Below, one piece after another: positions 27,162-37,176 of a DNA stretch of 64,000 nt (positions are counted from its first letter, which is position 1; each line of letters begins with the position of its first letter). This stretch comes from Pseudomonas azotoformans. GTDB taxonomy: Bacteria; Pseudomonadota; Gammaproteobacteria; Pseudomonadales; Pseudomonadaceae. The DNA lies in the NCBI RefSeq assembly GCF_001579805.1, contig NZ_CP014546.1:2356001-2420000 (forward strand), written 5' to 3'. The notes under the pieces are model-generated. The model was not told where the DNA came from and did not search any database. It saw only the letters and a program-made list of their open reading frames with translations. A program made the translations under genes and the position numbers.

Positions 27162-27957
27162 GGCGGCGATCCTTGGTGTACCCGACTGCAGTGCGAGAGG
27201 CGCCATCGGCGGCCCGGTGGGAAAAAATCGGTGTGCGTTTGAGCAACAGGCGCAGGGCCTGCCAATAGATCGCGAGGCAGGTCTTGGCGGTCATCCAGGG
27301 AAAGCGCCACAGGTAGCGGTGCAGGCTCGCGCGGTTGAGCGTCTCTTTTTGCAGGCTCAAGGTCGCATCGAAGACTTTCAGTTCGCCTTGCCAATCGGCC
27401 ATGTGCACGCCGAGTCTGGCGGCGGGCGGGCTGAAGCTCATGCGGTATTCCAGGTCGCGCGGCAAGAATGGCGAGACATGGAAGGCCTTGGCCACGGCGA
27501 AGTGTTGGTGCTCCTCCGCAGCCAGGGCCTGGGCCGGCAGCACGTAGTGATAACGCTCGCGCCATGGGGTGTTGGTCACTTCACACAGGATCGCGGCCAG
27601 ACGTCCGTCGCTCTCGAAGCAGTAGAAGAAACTCACGGGATTAAAAGCCAGGCCCCAACTGCGGGCCTGGGTCAGTAGGCAGATAACGCCCTGGGGTGTG
27701 CGCCCCAGCGCCTTGCCGACTTCCTGGCGCACCGCATCGCTCAAACTCATGCCGGTGCGCGTCAATTCACGCAGGTAGTCCTGCTGGCGAAAACCGAAGG
27801 GCGCCAGGCGGCTACGTCCGGCCAGGGGCGAAAGGCCAAGCACTTCGTGTTCTTCGCTCAAATCCAGGTACAGCAAGCCGATGCGGTAGCGAAAGGCATG
27901 GGCCTTGGGCGCAAACCGGCGATGGGCAATCCAGCCGCTGTACAGGGCGCTGTTCAC
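27148..27957 (-). CDS. DUF1365 protein
   Basis: A 269-residue soluble protein of the DUF1365 family, with SGWIAHRRFAPKAHAFRYRI at the N-terminus and the conserved FNPVSFFYC and VTNTPWRERYHYVL blocks. Function is unknown, but it is almost always found with a Cfa-like enzyme and an FAD amine oxidase. It starts with GTG at 27957, overlapping the previous stop as GTGA. The upstream extension to 28185 is out of frame with the real neighbour and low-complexity. Confidence 0.9.
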   Translation of the reverse strand: MNSALYSGWIAHRRFAPKAHAFRYRIGLLYLDLSEEHEVLGLSPLAGRSRLAPFGFRQQDYLRELTRTGMSLSDAVRQEVGKALGRTPQGVICLLTQARSWGLAFNPVSFFYCFESDGRLAAILCEVTNTPWRERYHYVLPAQALAAEEHQHFAVAKAFHVSPFLPRDLEYRMSFSPPAARLGVHMADWQGELKVFDATLSLQKETLNRASLHRYLWRFPWMTAKTCLAIYWQALRLLLKRTPIFSHRAADGASRTAVGYTKDRRHEIP

Positions 27958-29201
27958 AGGGTTTCCCCAAAGGCTTGGGCCACGTGCAGCGCGCTGACCA
28001 CGCCGTCTTCGTGGAAGCCGCTGGCCCAATAGGCGCCGCAATAAAAGGTATTGCGTACGCCCGAAATTTCTTCCCGACGCCCTTGAGCGGCCACCGCCGC
28101 CAGACTGTATTGCGGGTGGGCGTAGGTGTAGCGGGCGAGCACCTTCAGCGGGTTGATCATCGGCGTCTGGTTGAGGCTGACGCAAAAGGTGGTGGCGCTG
28201 TCGATGCCTTGCAGGATGTTCATGTCATAGGTCACGGCCGCCTGCTTCTGCGCCGTGCCGCTCAGCCGGTAGTTCCAGCTGGCCCAGGCCAGTTTGCGGT
28301 CGGGCAGCAGACGGGTATCGGTGTGCAGCACCACGTCGTTGTCGGCGTAGGGCAGGGCACCGAGGATGTCTTGTTCGGCCTGGCTCGGGTCGGCCAATAA
28401 CGCCAGGGCTTGGTCGCTGTGACAGGCGAAGACCACGCGATCGAATGCCTCACTACCGGCCAGGCTGTGGATAACCACGCCGTCGTCGCTGCGCTCGACG
28501 TTATGCACAGGGCAATTGAGGCGGATCTGTTCACGAAAGCTGCGGGTCAGCGGTTCGATGTAACGGCTGGAGCCCCCCTCGATCACGCACCATTGCGGGC
28601 GGTTGCTCACTGACAGCAAACCGTGGTTCTTGAAGAAACGCACGAAGAACTGCAAGGGGAAACCCATCATGTCGGCCAGGGACATCGACCAGATCGCCGC
28701 GCCCATCGGTACGATGTAATGGCGGATAAACCGCTCGCCATAACCGTTGGCGTCGAGGTAGTCGCCCAGGGTCATCTCGGCGCTGATGCGCTGTTCCTGC
28801 AGGTCGAGCGGCGCCTCGCGATTGAAGCGCAAGATGTCACGCAGCATGCCCCAGAACCCCGGCGACAAAATATTGCGACGCTGGGCAAACAAGCTGTTGA
28901 GGTTATTGCCGTTGTATTCGAACCGAGTGTTTTCGTCGCACACCGAAAAGCTCATCTCGGTAGGTTTGAACGTCACCCCGATCTGCCCAAGCAGGCGAAT
29001 GAAGTTGGGGTAGGTCCAGTCGTTGAATACGATGAAGCCCGTATCCACCGCATAGCTTTTACCCTCGACAGTCACGTTGACCGTGTGGGTATGCCCGCCG
29101 ATGCGGTCGCCCGCTTCGAACAGCGTGACCTCATGCTGGCGGCTGAGCAGGTAGGCACTGGTCAGCCCCGCGATACCGCTGCCGATGATAGCGATCTTCA
29201 C
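27954..29201 (-). CDS. FAD-dependent amine-oxidase-like protein
   Basis: A 415-residue flavoprotein of the amine oxidase/desaturase superfamily. The Rossmann motif GSGIAGLTSAYLLS is right at the N-terminus, followed by FEAGDRIGGHTHT, and the C-terminal FAD motif is FYCGAYWASGFHEDGVVSA. Members of this group are found with Cfa-like and DUF1365 genes and probably oxidise a modified acyl chain. Starts with GTG at 29201 in a GTGA overlap with the SDR gene. Confidence 0.9.
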   Translation of the reverse strand: MKIAIIGSGIAGLTSAYLLSRQHEVTLFEAGDRIGGHTHTVNVTVEGKSYAVDTGFIVFNDWTYPNFIRLLGQIGVTFKPTEMSFSVCDENTRFEYNGNNLNSLFAQRRNILSPGFWGMLRDILRFNREAPLDLQEQRISAEMTLGDYLDANGYGERFIRHYIVPMGAAIWSMSLADMMGFPLQFFVRFFKNHGLLSVSNRPQWCVIEGGSSRYIEPLTRSFREQIRLNCPVHNVERSDDGVVIHSLAGSEAFDRVVFACHSDQALALLADPSQAEQDILGALPYADNDVVLHTDTRLLPDRKLAWASWNYRLSGTAQKQAAVTYDMNILQGIDSATTFCVSLNQTPMINPLKVLARYTYAHPQYSLAAVAAQGRREEISGVRNTFYCGAYWASGFHEDGVVSALHVAQAFGETL

Positions 29202-29980
29202 AGGTCGTCCTTCTTCGGCGGTGGGCTGCGTAGCATGCGCTTGCCGATGACCAACTGCGCGCGATTCGGCAGTTTCGACAGCGGCCAGAGGGCGGCAATG
29301 AACAGCGCGGGAAAGGCAATCTCCAGAGGACGCTTTTCCAGCTTGTTGAAGATATGCTTCGCAGCCTTGTCCGCCGGCCAACTGAGTGGCATGGGGAAGT
29401 CATTGCGTTCGGTGAGCGGCGTGTCGACAAACCCCGGGCTGATCACTGTAACGTCGATATTTTCCGGCGACAGGCTGATGCGCAAGGATTCGAACAGGTA
29501 GCGCAGGCCGGCCTTCGACGCACCGTAGGCTTCGGCGCGGGGCATCGGCAGGTAGGTCACGGCGCTGGCGACTCCCACCAGATGTGGCGTGTGCCCTGCG
29601 CGCAACAGTGGCAGCGCGGCTTCGATGCAATAACTGCTGGCCAGCAGGTTAGTGCGCACCACGTGCTCGATGATCGATGAATCAAACTGCTGTGCGTCTA
29701 CGTACTCACAGGTGCCTGCATTGAGGATTACGGTGTCCAGCGAACCCCAGACCACGCCAATATGTTCACCGATCTCGCGCACGGTCTGGCTGTTGGTCAG
29801 ATCGCCCGCTACTACCAGCACTTGGCCGGGATAACGTTGCGCGAGCGCTTCCAGAGGCCCTTTGGTTCGGGAACTCAGCGCTACATGGGCGCCGCTGTTG
29901 AGCAACTCCACGGCCAGCGCGGCCCCGATGCCACTGCTGGCGCCGGTCAGCCAATAACGACGGGGCACTGTGCTGCTCAT
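29198..29980 (-). CDS. Short-chain dehydrogenase/reductase
   Basis: A 260-residue SDR. The cofactor motif TGASSGIGAALAVEL is near the N-terminus, NAGT near residue 90, and the catalytic Tyr-Lys appears as AYGASKAGL. A hydrophobic C-terminal segment suggests membrane association. AAGGAG 6 bases before the ATG at 29980 fixes the start, which overlaps the previous gene as ATGA. Substrate unknown; lipid-derived carbonyls are a reasonable guess from the operon. Confidence 0.92.
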   Translation of the reverse strand: MSSTVPRRYWLTGASSGIGAALAVELLNSGAHVALSSRTKGPLEALAQRYPGQVLVVAGDLTNSQTVREIGEHIGVVWGSLDTVILNAGTCEYVDAQQFDSSIIEHVVRTNLLASSYCIEAALPLLRAGHTPHLVGVASAVTYLPMPRAEAYGASKAGLRYLFESLRISLSPENIDVTVISPGFVDTPLTERNDFPMPLSWPADKAAKHIFNKLEKRPLEIAFPALFIAALWPLSKLPNRAQLVIGKRMLRSPPPKKDDL

Positions 29981-30399
29981 CCCATTCTCCTTTTCAGCCA
30001 ACTGATGACGCTGCCCAGTACGGGCAAGTGTTCGTACAGCAGGGCGCCGGCATCGAAGTAATCTCGATGGCGGTACACCTTGTCACGCCACATCAAGTGC
30101 GAGCAGCCTTCCACGCGGATGACCTTGCCGCCCGCCAGGCGCGGGTGGCAGAAACTCATTTTCCAGCGCAGGTAACCTTCGCCTTCGGCCACCTGGTCGA
30201 AGCCGTGGAAGTCGAAGCGCAGTTGGCTGACGTTGCTGTACAGCTCTGCGAAGTAGCGGTGCAGGGCGGGCAGGCCGTGGACTTCGTGCAGCGGGTCGGC
30301 AAAGGCGATGTCCGGGCTGTACAGGTTGTCGAGCAAATGCAGGTTGTGCTTGTCGAGCGTGGCGAACGCCTGGGCGAATCGGCGCAGGAAATCACTCAT
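29977..30399 (-). CDS. NTF2-like (SnoaL-fold) protein
   Basis: A 140-residue protein of the NTF2-like alpha+beta barrel superfamily: LLDNLYSPDIAFADPLHEVHG, then GEGYLRWKMSFCHPRLAGG and RDYFDAGALLYEHLP. It may bind or isomerise a small hydrophobic ligand. The ATG at 30399 overlaps the photolyase stop by 8 bases; an ATG at 30417 is the alternative. It is part of the light-associated operon in other gammaproteobacteria too. Confidence 0.85.
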   Translation of the reverse strand: MSDFLRRFAQAFATLDKHNLHLLDNLYSPDIAFADPLHEVHGLPALHRYFAELYSNVSQLRFDFHGFDQVAEGEGYLRWKMSFCHPRLAGGKVIRVEGCSHLMWRDKVYRHRDYFDAGALLYEHLPVLGSVISWLKRRMG

Positions 30400-31837
30400 G
30401 TTCGCCCCCGACAGCATGGCGCGAAGGTAGGCTGCGGAAGGCGGCCAGGGCGCGTTCGCGGGATTTCTTCAGGTCGACAATCGAACGCGGGTAGTCGGCC
30501 ACGCCGAACAAGCCGCCGACGGCTTCGGGGTTGTGCACTTCTTTTTTATTCAGCGCGGCCAATTCCGGCAGCCAGTGCTTGATGAAAATGCCCTCGCTGT
30601 CGAATTTCTCCGACTGACTCAACGGGCTGAATATCCGGAAGTACGGCGCCGAATCAGTGCCGGTGGACGAGCTCCACTGCCAGCCGCCGTTGTTGGCAGC
30701 TAGGTCGCCATCGATCAAGTGGCGCATGAAGAAACGCTCGCCTTCGCGCCAGTCGATCAGTAGGTTCTTGGTCAGGAACATCGCCACCACCATGCGCAGG
30801 CGGTTGTGCATCCAGCCGGTTTCCAGCAGTTGGCGCATGGCGGCGTCGATGATCGGCAAGCCGGTACGCGCTTCCTGCCAGGCGGCCAGGTCCTTGGGCG
30901 CGTTGCGCCAGGCCACGGCTTCGGTCTCGGGGCGGAACGCGCGATGGCGTGAGACCCGTGGGTAACCCACCAGGATATGTTTGTAAAACTCTCGCCAGAG
31001 CAGTTCGTTGATCCAGGTGATGGCGCCCATGTCGCCACTTTCGAACTCGCCGCCGTTGGTTTGCAGCGCGGCATGCAGGCACTGGCGCGGCGAAACCACG
31101 CCCGCCGCGAGGTAGGCAGAGAGCTGGCTGGTGCCGGGCTTGGCGGGGAAGTCGCGCTCGTCCTTGTAGTAGCTGATTTGCTGGTCGGCGAAGGCGTCGA
31201 GGCGACGCCGGGCTTCGTCTTCACCGGCAGGCCAGAGGGCGCGCAGTGCTTCGCTGGGTGGTTCGAAACCATCGACCGTGTTCGGCACGGGATCGCTTTT
31301 GAGCTTGATCGGTGCCTGGGCTTTTGGTGCTGCGACCATGCGCGGCAGAGCGCTGTGCAGGCGGGTGTAGCAAACCTTGCGGAACTGGCTGAACACCTGG
31401 AAATACGTGCCCGTCTTGGTCAACACGCTGCCGGGTTGGAAGAACAGTTGATCAAGGTAGCTGTGGAACGTCACGCCATCGGCTTCCAAGGCCTTGGACA
31501 CCGCAGCGTCCCGACGACTTTCGTGGATGCCGTATTCCTCGTTGACGTGGACCGACTCAACCGACAGTTCACGGCACAGTTTGCTCAATACGTCGGGCGC
31601 CTTATCCCAGGTGGCCGCAGTGCGAATCAGCAGGGGGATGTTCCGCGCGCCCAGCGTCTTGCTCAGGTCTTGCAGGTTACGTAGCCAAAAGTCGACTTTG
31701 CACGGCGCATCGTCGTGGGCGAGCCATTGCTGCGGCGTGATCAGGTACACGGCGGCAATCGGTCCTCGCTGGCTCGCGGCGGCCAGGGCGGTGTTGTCGT
31801 GTAGGCGCAGGTCGGTGCGCAGCCAGATCAAATGCAT
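30392..31837 (-). CDS. phrB: Deoxyribodipyrimidine photolyase
   Basis: A 481-residue class I CPD photolyase that repairs cyclobutane pyrimidine dimers with blue light. The antenna domain begins IWLRTDLRLHDNTAL. The FAD domain carries WMHNRLRMVVAMF, DGDLAANNGGWQW and TGTDSAPYFRIFSP, all diagnostic. Its ATG (31837) directly abuts the stop of the LitR-like regulator, so the regulator and the repair enzyme are cotranslated from one message. Confidence 0.97.
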   Translation of the reverse strand: MHLIWLRTDLRLHDNTALAAASQRGPIAAVYLITPQQWLAHDDAPCKVDFWLRNLQDLSKTLGARNIPLLIRTAATWDKAPDVLSKLCRELSVESVHVNEEYGIHESRRDAAVSKALEADGVTFHSYLDQLFFQPGSVLTKTGTYFQVFSQFRKVCYTRLHSALPRMVAAPKAQAPIKLKSDPVPNTVDGFEPPSEALRALWPAGEDEARRRLDAFADQQISYYKDERDFPAKPGTSQLSAYLAAGVVSPRQCLHAALQTNGGEFESGDMGAITWINELLWREFYKHILVGYPRVSRHRAFRPETEAVAWRNAPKDLAAWQEARTGLPIIDAAMRQLLETGWMHNRLRMVVAMFLTKNLLIDWREGERFFMRHLIDGDLAANNGGWQWSSSTGTDSAPYFRIFSPLSQSEKFDSEGIFIKHWLPELAALNKKEVHNPEAVGGLFGVADYPRSIVDLKKSRERALAAFRSLPSRHAVGGEHE

Positions 31838-32767
31838 TTAAACGAGTCCACGCTGGATCAATAGCTGGTGGGCCGACAACAGCTCTTCGGCGACGAACAA
31901 ATCAGGGATGTCCTGGGTTAATACGGTCAACTCGGCCTGGTGGATGCATACCGTTGGTCCGACCATCAATTTTGGGCAACTGACGCCACTCAAAAGTTTT
32001 GCGAAAACCGACAGGTGGAGCGCCTTGCTCGAATACAGCAGCACGGCGCGCGGTTGCAGGTGCTCCACTGCCAGCGCCAGTTCGCCGGCAGGCAGCGGCC
32101 AGTCGAACACTTCCACCGGGCAATCGGCGCTGCTGGCGAGCCAGGCGCTGAGCCACAGGTGCGGCTCCAAGGGCAGGTCGGATTGATTCACCAGCAGCAG
32201 CGGCGCGCCATGCAGCTGGCGATTGTTGTGATAGATGCGCGCACCAAACTTGCTACGCAGCCAGGACAGGAAAAACACCCGCTCCATCTGTGCGCCGAAC
32301 TGGCCTTGCCAGCGTTGTTCCAACTCCTGCAGCAATGGCAGCAGCAGTTGCTCGCACAGCGTGCGCGGCGGGTATAGCGCCATGGCTTGGTTGAAGGCGT
32401 CATCCACCCGGCGCTCGGCCAATTCGCTGATGGCCTGCACCAGGGTCTGGCGCAAGGTGTGCCATTCGTTTTCCACGGCATCGGGAACGCTGAGGGCTGA
32501 GTCGATCAGGCCTTTGACCTGGCTCACCGGCACGCCGCGATTGAGCCAGGTGAGGATGGTGTGGATACGTTGCACATGTTCGGCGCTGAACAACCGATGG
32601 CCCTTGGGCGTGCGCTGGGGCACGATCAGGCCATAGCGGCGTTCCCAGGCGCGCAGGGTCACGGCGTTGACGCCGGTCTGGCGCGCCACCTCGCGGATCG
32701 GCAGCCAGCCGTCTTCGAGGGCTTGGGCGATGTCTTCGCCGGGTTCGTCTTGCAGGGCAGCTTTCAT
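31838..32767 (-). CDS. LitR/CarH-like MerR-family light-responsive regulator
   Basis: A 309-residue regulator. An N-terminal MerR helix-turn-helix (WLPIREVARQTGVNAVTLRAWERRYGLI within 21-48) is followed by a C-terminal domain shaped like the B12-binding domain of CarH and LitR. Key cobalamin residues are altered: the Trp-x8-Glu at 153/162 is followed by Arg instead of His, and the ExHxxG motif is E201-P-H203-L-W-L206, with Gly lost. So AdoCbl light sensing is doubtful, as in class II LitR proteins, which work with a LOV photoreceptor in P. putida (recalled from the literature). It is 3 bases after the DUF523 gene. Confidence 0.88.
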   Translation of the reverse strand: MKAALQDEPGEDIAQALEDGWLPIREVARQTGVNAVTLRAWERRYGLIVPQRTPKGHRLFSAEHVQRIHTILTWLNRGVPVSQVKGLIDSALSVPDAVENEWHTLRQTLVQAISELAERRVDDAFNQAMALYPPRTLCEQLLLPLLQELEQRWQGQFGAQMERVFFLSWLRSKFGARIYHNNRQLHGAPLLLVNQSDLPLEPHLWLSAWLASSADCPVEVFDWPLPAGELALAVEHLQPRAVLLYSSKALHLSVFAKLLSGVSCPKLMVGPTVCIHQAELTVLTQDIPDLFVAEELLSAHQLLIQRGLV

Positions 32768-32770
32768 GGG

Positions 32771-33730
32771 CTAGATCGCATTTCGCAGGCTGAGGTTTTC
32801 CGGGTGCGGTTGCAGGTAGGCCTGCTGCGCGATGTAGCAGTCCGGGTGTTGGCGAAAGTGGTGCTTGAGCAGGGTCAGTGGCACCACCAGCGGCACGATG
32901 CCTTGGCGGTACTGGCCGATGACGGTCTGCATTTCCTGCTTGTCGTCGGCACTGATGACTTGTTTGAGGTAACCGCTGATGTGTTGCAGCACATTGGTGT
33001 GGGTGCCGCGGGTGGCGCATTGGCTCAGGCCTGTCATCAGGTCGCTGAAGTAACAGGCGGCCAATTCATCGAGGTGGGTCTCTTTGGTCATGCTGCCCAG
33101 CAGGTGGCCGAGGCTTTTGTAGTGCGCCGGGCTGTGGGCCATCAACAGGTATTTGTAGCGTGAATGGAAGGCCAGTAGGCGGTGGCGGGTCAGCCCTTCA
33201 GCCAACAGCTGTTGCCAATCGGCGTAGACGAAAACGCGGGTCAGGAAGTTTTCCCGCAGCACCGGGTCATTCAATCGACCGTCTTCTTCCACCGGCAGAT
33301 TGGGGTGACGCGCGCAAAAGGCTTGGGCGTAGATGCCGCGCCCACCACCGTCGACTGGGGTGCCGTTGTCGCGGTAGACCTTGACCCGCTCCAGGCCGCA
33401 CGAGGGTGACTTTTGCATGAAAATGTAACCGCACAGGTCGGTGTGTTCTGACGCCATCTGCTGGCCGTAATCGTCCAGCGGCTGGGTGACGTTCAGTTCG
33501 CGGTGCACCGTGCCGACAGCTTGCGGGTGGGCCGGGTCACCCACCAGGCGGATCGGTTCGCGGGGAATGCCCAGGCCGATGGCGACCTCGGGGCACAGCG
33601 GCACGAAGTCGAAATAGTCGGCAAGGGTCTGGCTGCACAGCAGGGATTGTTTATGGCCGCCGTTGAAGCGCACGTTCTCGCCCAGGAGGCAGGCGCTGAT
33701 GGCGATCTTTGGTTTGGTGGGGCTGGACAT
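32771..33730 (-). CDS. DUF523-DUF1722 fusion protein (TudS-like plus YbgA)
   Basis: A 319-residue two-domain protein. The N-terminal DUF523 domain (about 1-150) has the three conserved cysteines in ISACLLGENVR, LCPEVAIG and KSPSCGLERVK. DUF523 includes TudS, a [4Fe-4S] thiouracil desulfidase. The C-terminal DUF1722 (about 190-305) is the domain of E. coli YbgA, whose gene also neighbours phrB. AGAGG lies 7 bases before the ATG. It is the first gene behind the TGTACA promoter and leads the litR-phrB operon. Confidence 0.9.
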   Translation of the reverse strand: MSSPTKPKIAISACLLGENVRFNGGHKQSLLCSQTLADYFDFVPLCPEVAIGLGIPREPIRLVGDPAHPQAVGTVHRELNVTQPLDDYGQQMASEHTDLCGYIFMQKSPSCGLERVKVYRDNGTPVDGGGRGIYAQAFCARHPNLPVEEDGRLNDPVLRENFLTRVFVYADWQQLLAEGLTRHRLLAFHSRYKYLLMAHSPAHYKSLGHLLGSMTKETHLDELAACYFSDLMTGLSQCATRGTHTNVLQHISGYLKQVISADDKQEMQTVIGQYRQGIVPLVVPLTLLKHHFRQHPDCYIAQQAYLQPHPENLSLRNAI

Positions 33731-33752
33731 AAACGAACCTCTGCAAGATTCC

Positions 33753-33827
33753 TGTACAAGGCTTAAATCTTGTACAACTAAATCCCATCATAGATTCGAT
33801 GCTGTACAAGTCAAATTTTTTGTACAA
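33753..33827 (-). promoter_or_regulatory. LitR operon promoter with four TGTACA operators
   Basis: TGTACA occurs at 33753, 33771, 33803 and 33821. Each pair is 18 bases start to start (TGTACA-N12-TGTACA), and all four continue as TGTACAA. On the - strand, TTGACT (33814-33809), 16 bases, then TATGAT (33792-33787) make a good sigma-70 promoter for the DUF523 gene. One operator pair overlaps the -35 region and spacer; the other lies just downstream of -10. This is a repressor layout, presumably for the LitR-like protein encoded second in the operon. Confidence 0.85.
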
Positions 33828-33843
33828 GTTTTTCGCAGGGCAA

Positions 33844-35072
<1,229 letters not shown>

Positions 35073-35091
35073 CTACGCCGACACCAATAGC

Positions 35092-35115
35092 TGTACAATA
35101 TTGTTTTTTGGTATA
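35092..35115 (-). promoter_or_regulatory. Probable LitR operator pair upstream of the renalase-like gene
   Basis: TGTACA at 35092-35097 and the degenerate GGTATA at 35110-35115 are again 18 bases apart. A further partial copy, GGTACA, lies at 35065. On the - strand TTGTAC within this element could serve as a -35 hexamer with TAGTCT 17 bases on. Weaker than the litR operator set. Confidence 0.5.
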
Positions 35116-35239
35116 AGTTTTGGCTTACCTGTTCTTACGGCGTGACCTATTGTTAAAGCAGAGGCTTAATCCAACGTTACGCCCGCTGCTTATAAAATAG
35201 ACCAGTGCGGGGCGGCGAACGTTACATGAGGAAGATCCC

Positions 35240-36139
35240 ATGCACATTTTGCTGACCGGCGGTACTGGCCTGATCGGCCGCCAACTCTGCCAACACTGGC
35301 TTGCGCAGGGGCATCGGCTGACGGTGTGGAGTCGTCAGCCGGAACAGGTTGCCAAGCGATGCGGCGCTCAAGTCGCAGGCGTCGAACACCTGCAACAGGT
35401 GATCGGCCCGGTGGATGCGGTCATTAACCTGGCCGGCGCGCCCATTGCTGATCGCCCCTGGACCCACAAGCGCAAGGCGTTCTTGTGGAGCAGCCGCATC
35501 AGTCTGACTGAAAACTTGCTGGCATGGCTTGAAGGTCTGGAGCAAAAACCAGCGGTGTTGATTTCCGGTTCAGCGGTTGGCTGGTACGGCGACGGCGGCG
35601 AGCGGGAATTGACCGAAGCCAGCGGCCCGGTGCAGGACGATTTCCCCAGCCAGTTGTGTATCGCCTGGGAAGAAACCGCCCAGCGCGCCGAAGCCTTGGG
35701 CATTCGTGTCGTGTTGGTGCGGACCGGCCTGGTGCTGTCGGCCGAGGGCGGCTTTTTGTCGCGGCTGTTGCTGCCCTTCAAACTGGCGCTGGGCGGGCCT
35801 ATCGGCGATGGTCGGCAGTGGATGCCGTGGGTGCATATCCAGGATCAAATCGCCCTGATTGATTTTCTTCTGCACAAGCCGGATGCCCGTGGTCCTTATA
35901 ATGCCTGCGCGCCACACCCGGTGCGCAATCGCGAATTTGCGAAAACCCTGGGCCAGGTGCTGCACCGTCCGGCGTTCATGCCGATGCCGGCCTTTGCATT
36001 GAAGGTGGGCCTGGGCGAGTTGTCTGGCCTGTTGCTGGGTGGGCAGAAGGCGGTGCCCGAACGCTTGCTGGCCGCCGGTTTCACTTTCCAGTTCACTGAG
36101 TTGCGCGCGGCCTTGGACGACTTGTCCAGCCGCCTCTAG
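35240..36139 (+). CDS. TIGR01777 family NAD-dependent epimerase (YfcH-like)
   Basis: A 299-residue extended SDR. The NAD motif is [16 protein letters not shown], then [13 protein letters not shown], and the active-site region [13 protein letters not shown], where the Tyr is offset as in this family. The C-terminus has the DUF1731 block ([29 protein letters not shown]). Physiological substrate unknown. Fourteen bases before hemH; the pair is conserved in Pseudomonas. Confidence 0.93.
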   Translation: MHILLTGGTGLIGRQLCQHWLAQGHRLTVWSRQPEQVAKRCGAQVAGVEHLQQVIGPVDAVINLAGAPIADRPWTHKRKAFLWSSRISLTENLLAWLEGLEQKPAVLISGSAVGWYGDGGERELTEASGPVQDDFPSQLCIAWEETAQRAEALGIRVVLVRTGLVLSAEGGFLSRLLLPFKLALGGPIGDGRQWMPWVHIQDQIALIDFLLHKPDARGPYNACAPHPVRNREFAKTLGQVLHRPAFMPMPAFALKVGLGELSGLLLGGQKAVPERLLAAGFTFQFTELRAALDDLSSRL

Positions 36140-36153
36140 AGATAGGATGTTGC

Positions 36154-37176
36154 ATGACGGATCACGCGTTGTTACTGGTCAACCTGGGCTCGCCAAAGTC
36201 CACCTCGGTGGCCGATGTGCGCAGTTACCTCAATCAGTTCCTGATGGACCCTTATGTGATCGACCTGCCGTGGCCGGTGCGGCGCTTGCTGGTGTCGCTG
36301 ATCCTGATCAAGCGCCCCGAGCAGTCGGCCCACGCCTACGCGTCCATCTGGTGGGATGAGGGCTCGCCGTTGGTGGTACTCAGTCGTCGTTTGCAGCAGC
36401 GGATGACTTCGCAGTGGACCCAAGGCCCGGTGGAGTTGGCGATGCGCTATGGCGAGCCGTCCATTGAAACTGTGCTGACACGTCTCGCCGCCCAGGGCAT
36501 TCGCAAGGTTACCCTGGCGCCGCTTTACCCGCAGTTCGCTGACAGCACCGTGACCACGGTGGTGGAAGAAGCACGGCGTGTGGTGCGAGAGAAAAAACTC
36601 GACCTGCAATTCGCCACCCTGCAACCGTTCTACGATCAACCCGAATACCTCGACGCCCTGGTGGCCAGTGCCAAGCCGCATTTGCAGCAGGACTACGATC
36701 ATCTGCTGTTCAGCTTCCACGGCCTGCCGGAACGCCATCTGCAAAAACTCAACCCTGGGCATACCTTCGATGGCGCCACCGATTGCTGCGTGAACGCGTC
36801 CCCCGAAGTGCGCGCCACCTGCTATCGCGGGCAGTGCTTCAGCGTCGCGCGGGACTTTGCCGCGCGCATGGGTCTGCCGGAGGATAAATGGTCAGTGGCC
36901 TTTCAATCGCGCCTGGGCCGGGCCAAATGGATCGAACCCTACACCGAAGCTCGCCTGGAAACCCTGGCCCAGCAAGGTGTGAAAAAGCTGCTGGTGATGT
37001 GCCCTGCGTTCGTTGCTGATTGCATCGAAACGCTGGAGGAAATCGGCGATCGCGGGTTGGAGCAGTTCCGCGAGGCCGGGGGGGAGGAATTGGTGCTGGT
37101 GCCGTGTCTGAATGATGACCCGCAGTGGGCGAAGGCGCTCAATACCTTATGTGAAAGAGCGCCGGGCTCCCTATAG
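36154..37176 (+). CDS. hemH: Ferrochelatase
   Basis: A 340-residue enzyme inserting iron into protoporphyrin IX. Conserved features: [21 protein letters not shown] at the start, the catalytic His in [26 protein letters not shown], and the C-terminal Glu-rich [19 protein letters not shown]. Its end overlaps the convergent TonB receptor gene by 6 bases. Confidence 0.97.
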   Translation: MTDHALLLVNLGSPKSTSVADVRSYLNQFLMDPYVIDLPWPVRRLLVSLILIKRPEQSAHAYASIWWDEGSPLVVLSRRLQQRMTSQWTQGPVELAMRYGEPSIETVLTRLAAQGIRKVTLAPLYPQFADSTVTTVVEEARRVVREKKLDLQFATLQPFYDQPEYLDALVASAKPHLQQDYDHLLFSFHGLPERHLQKLNPGHTFDGATDCCVNASPEVRATCYRGQCFSVARDFAARMGLPEDKWSVAFQSRLGRAKWIEPYTEARLETLAQQGVKKLLVMCPAFVADCIETLEEIGDRGLEQFREAGGEELVLVPCLNDDPQWAKALNTLCERAPGSL

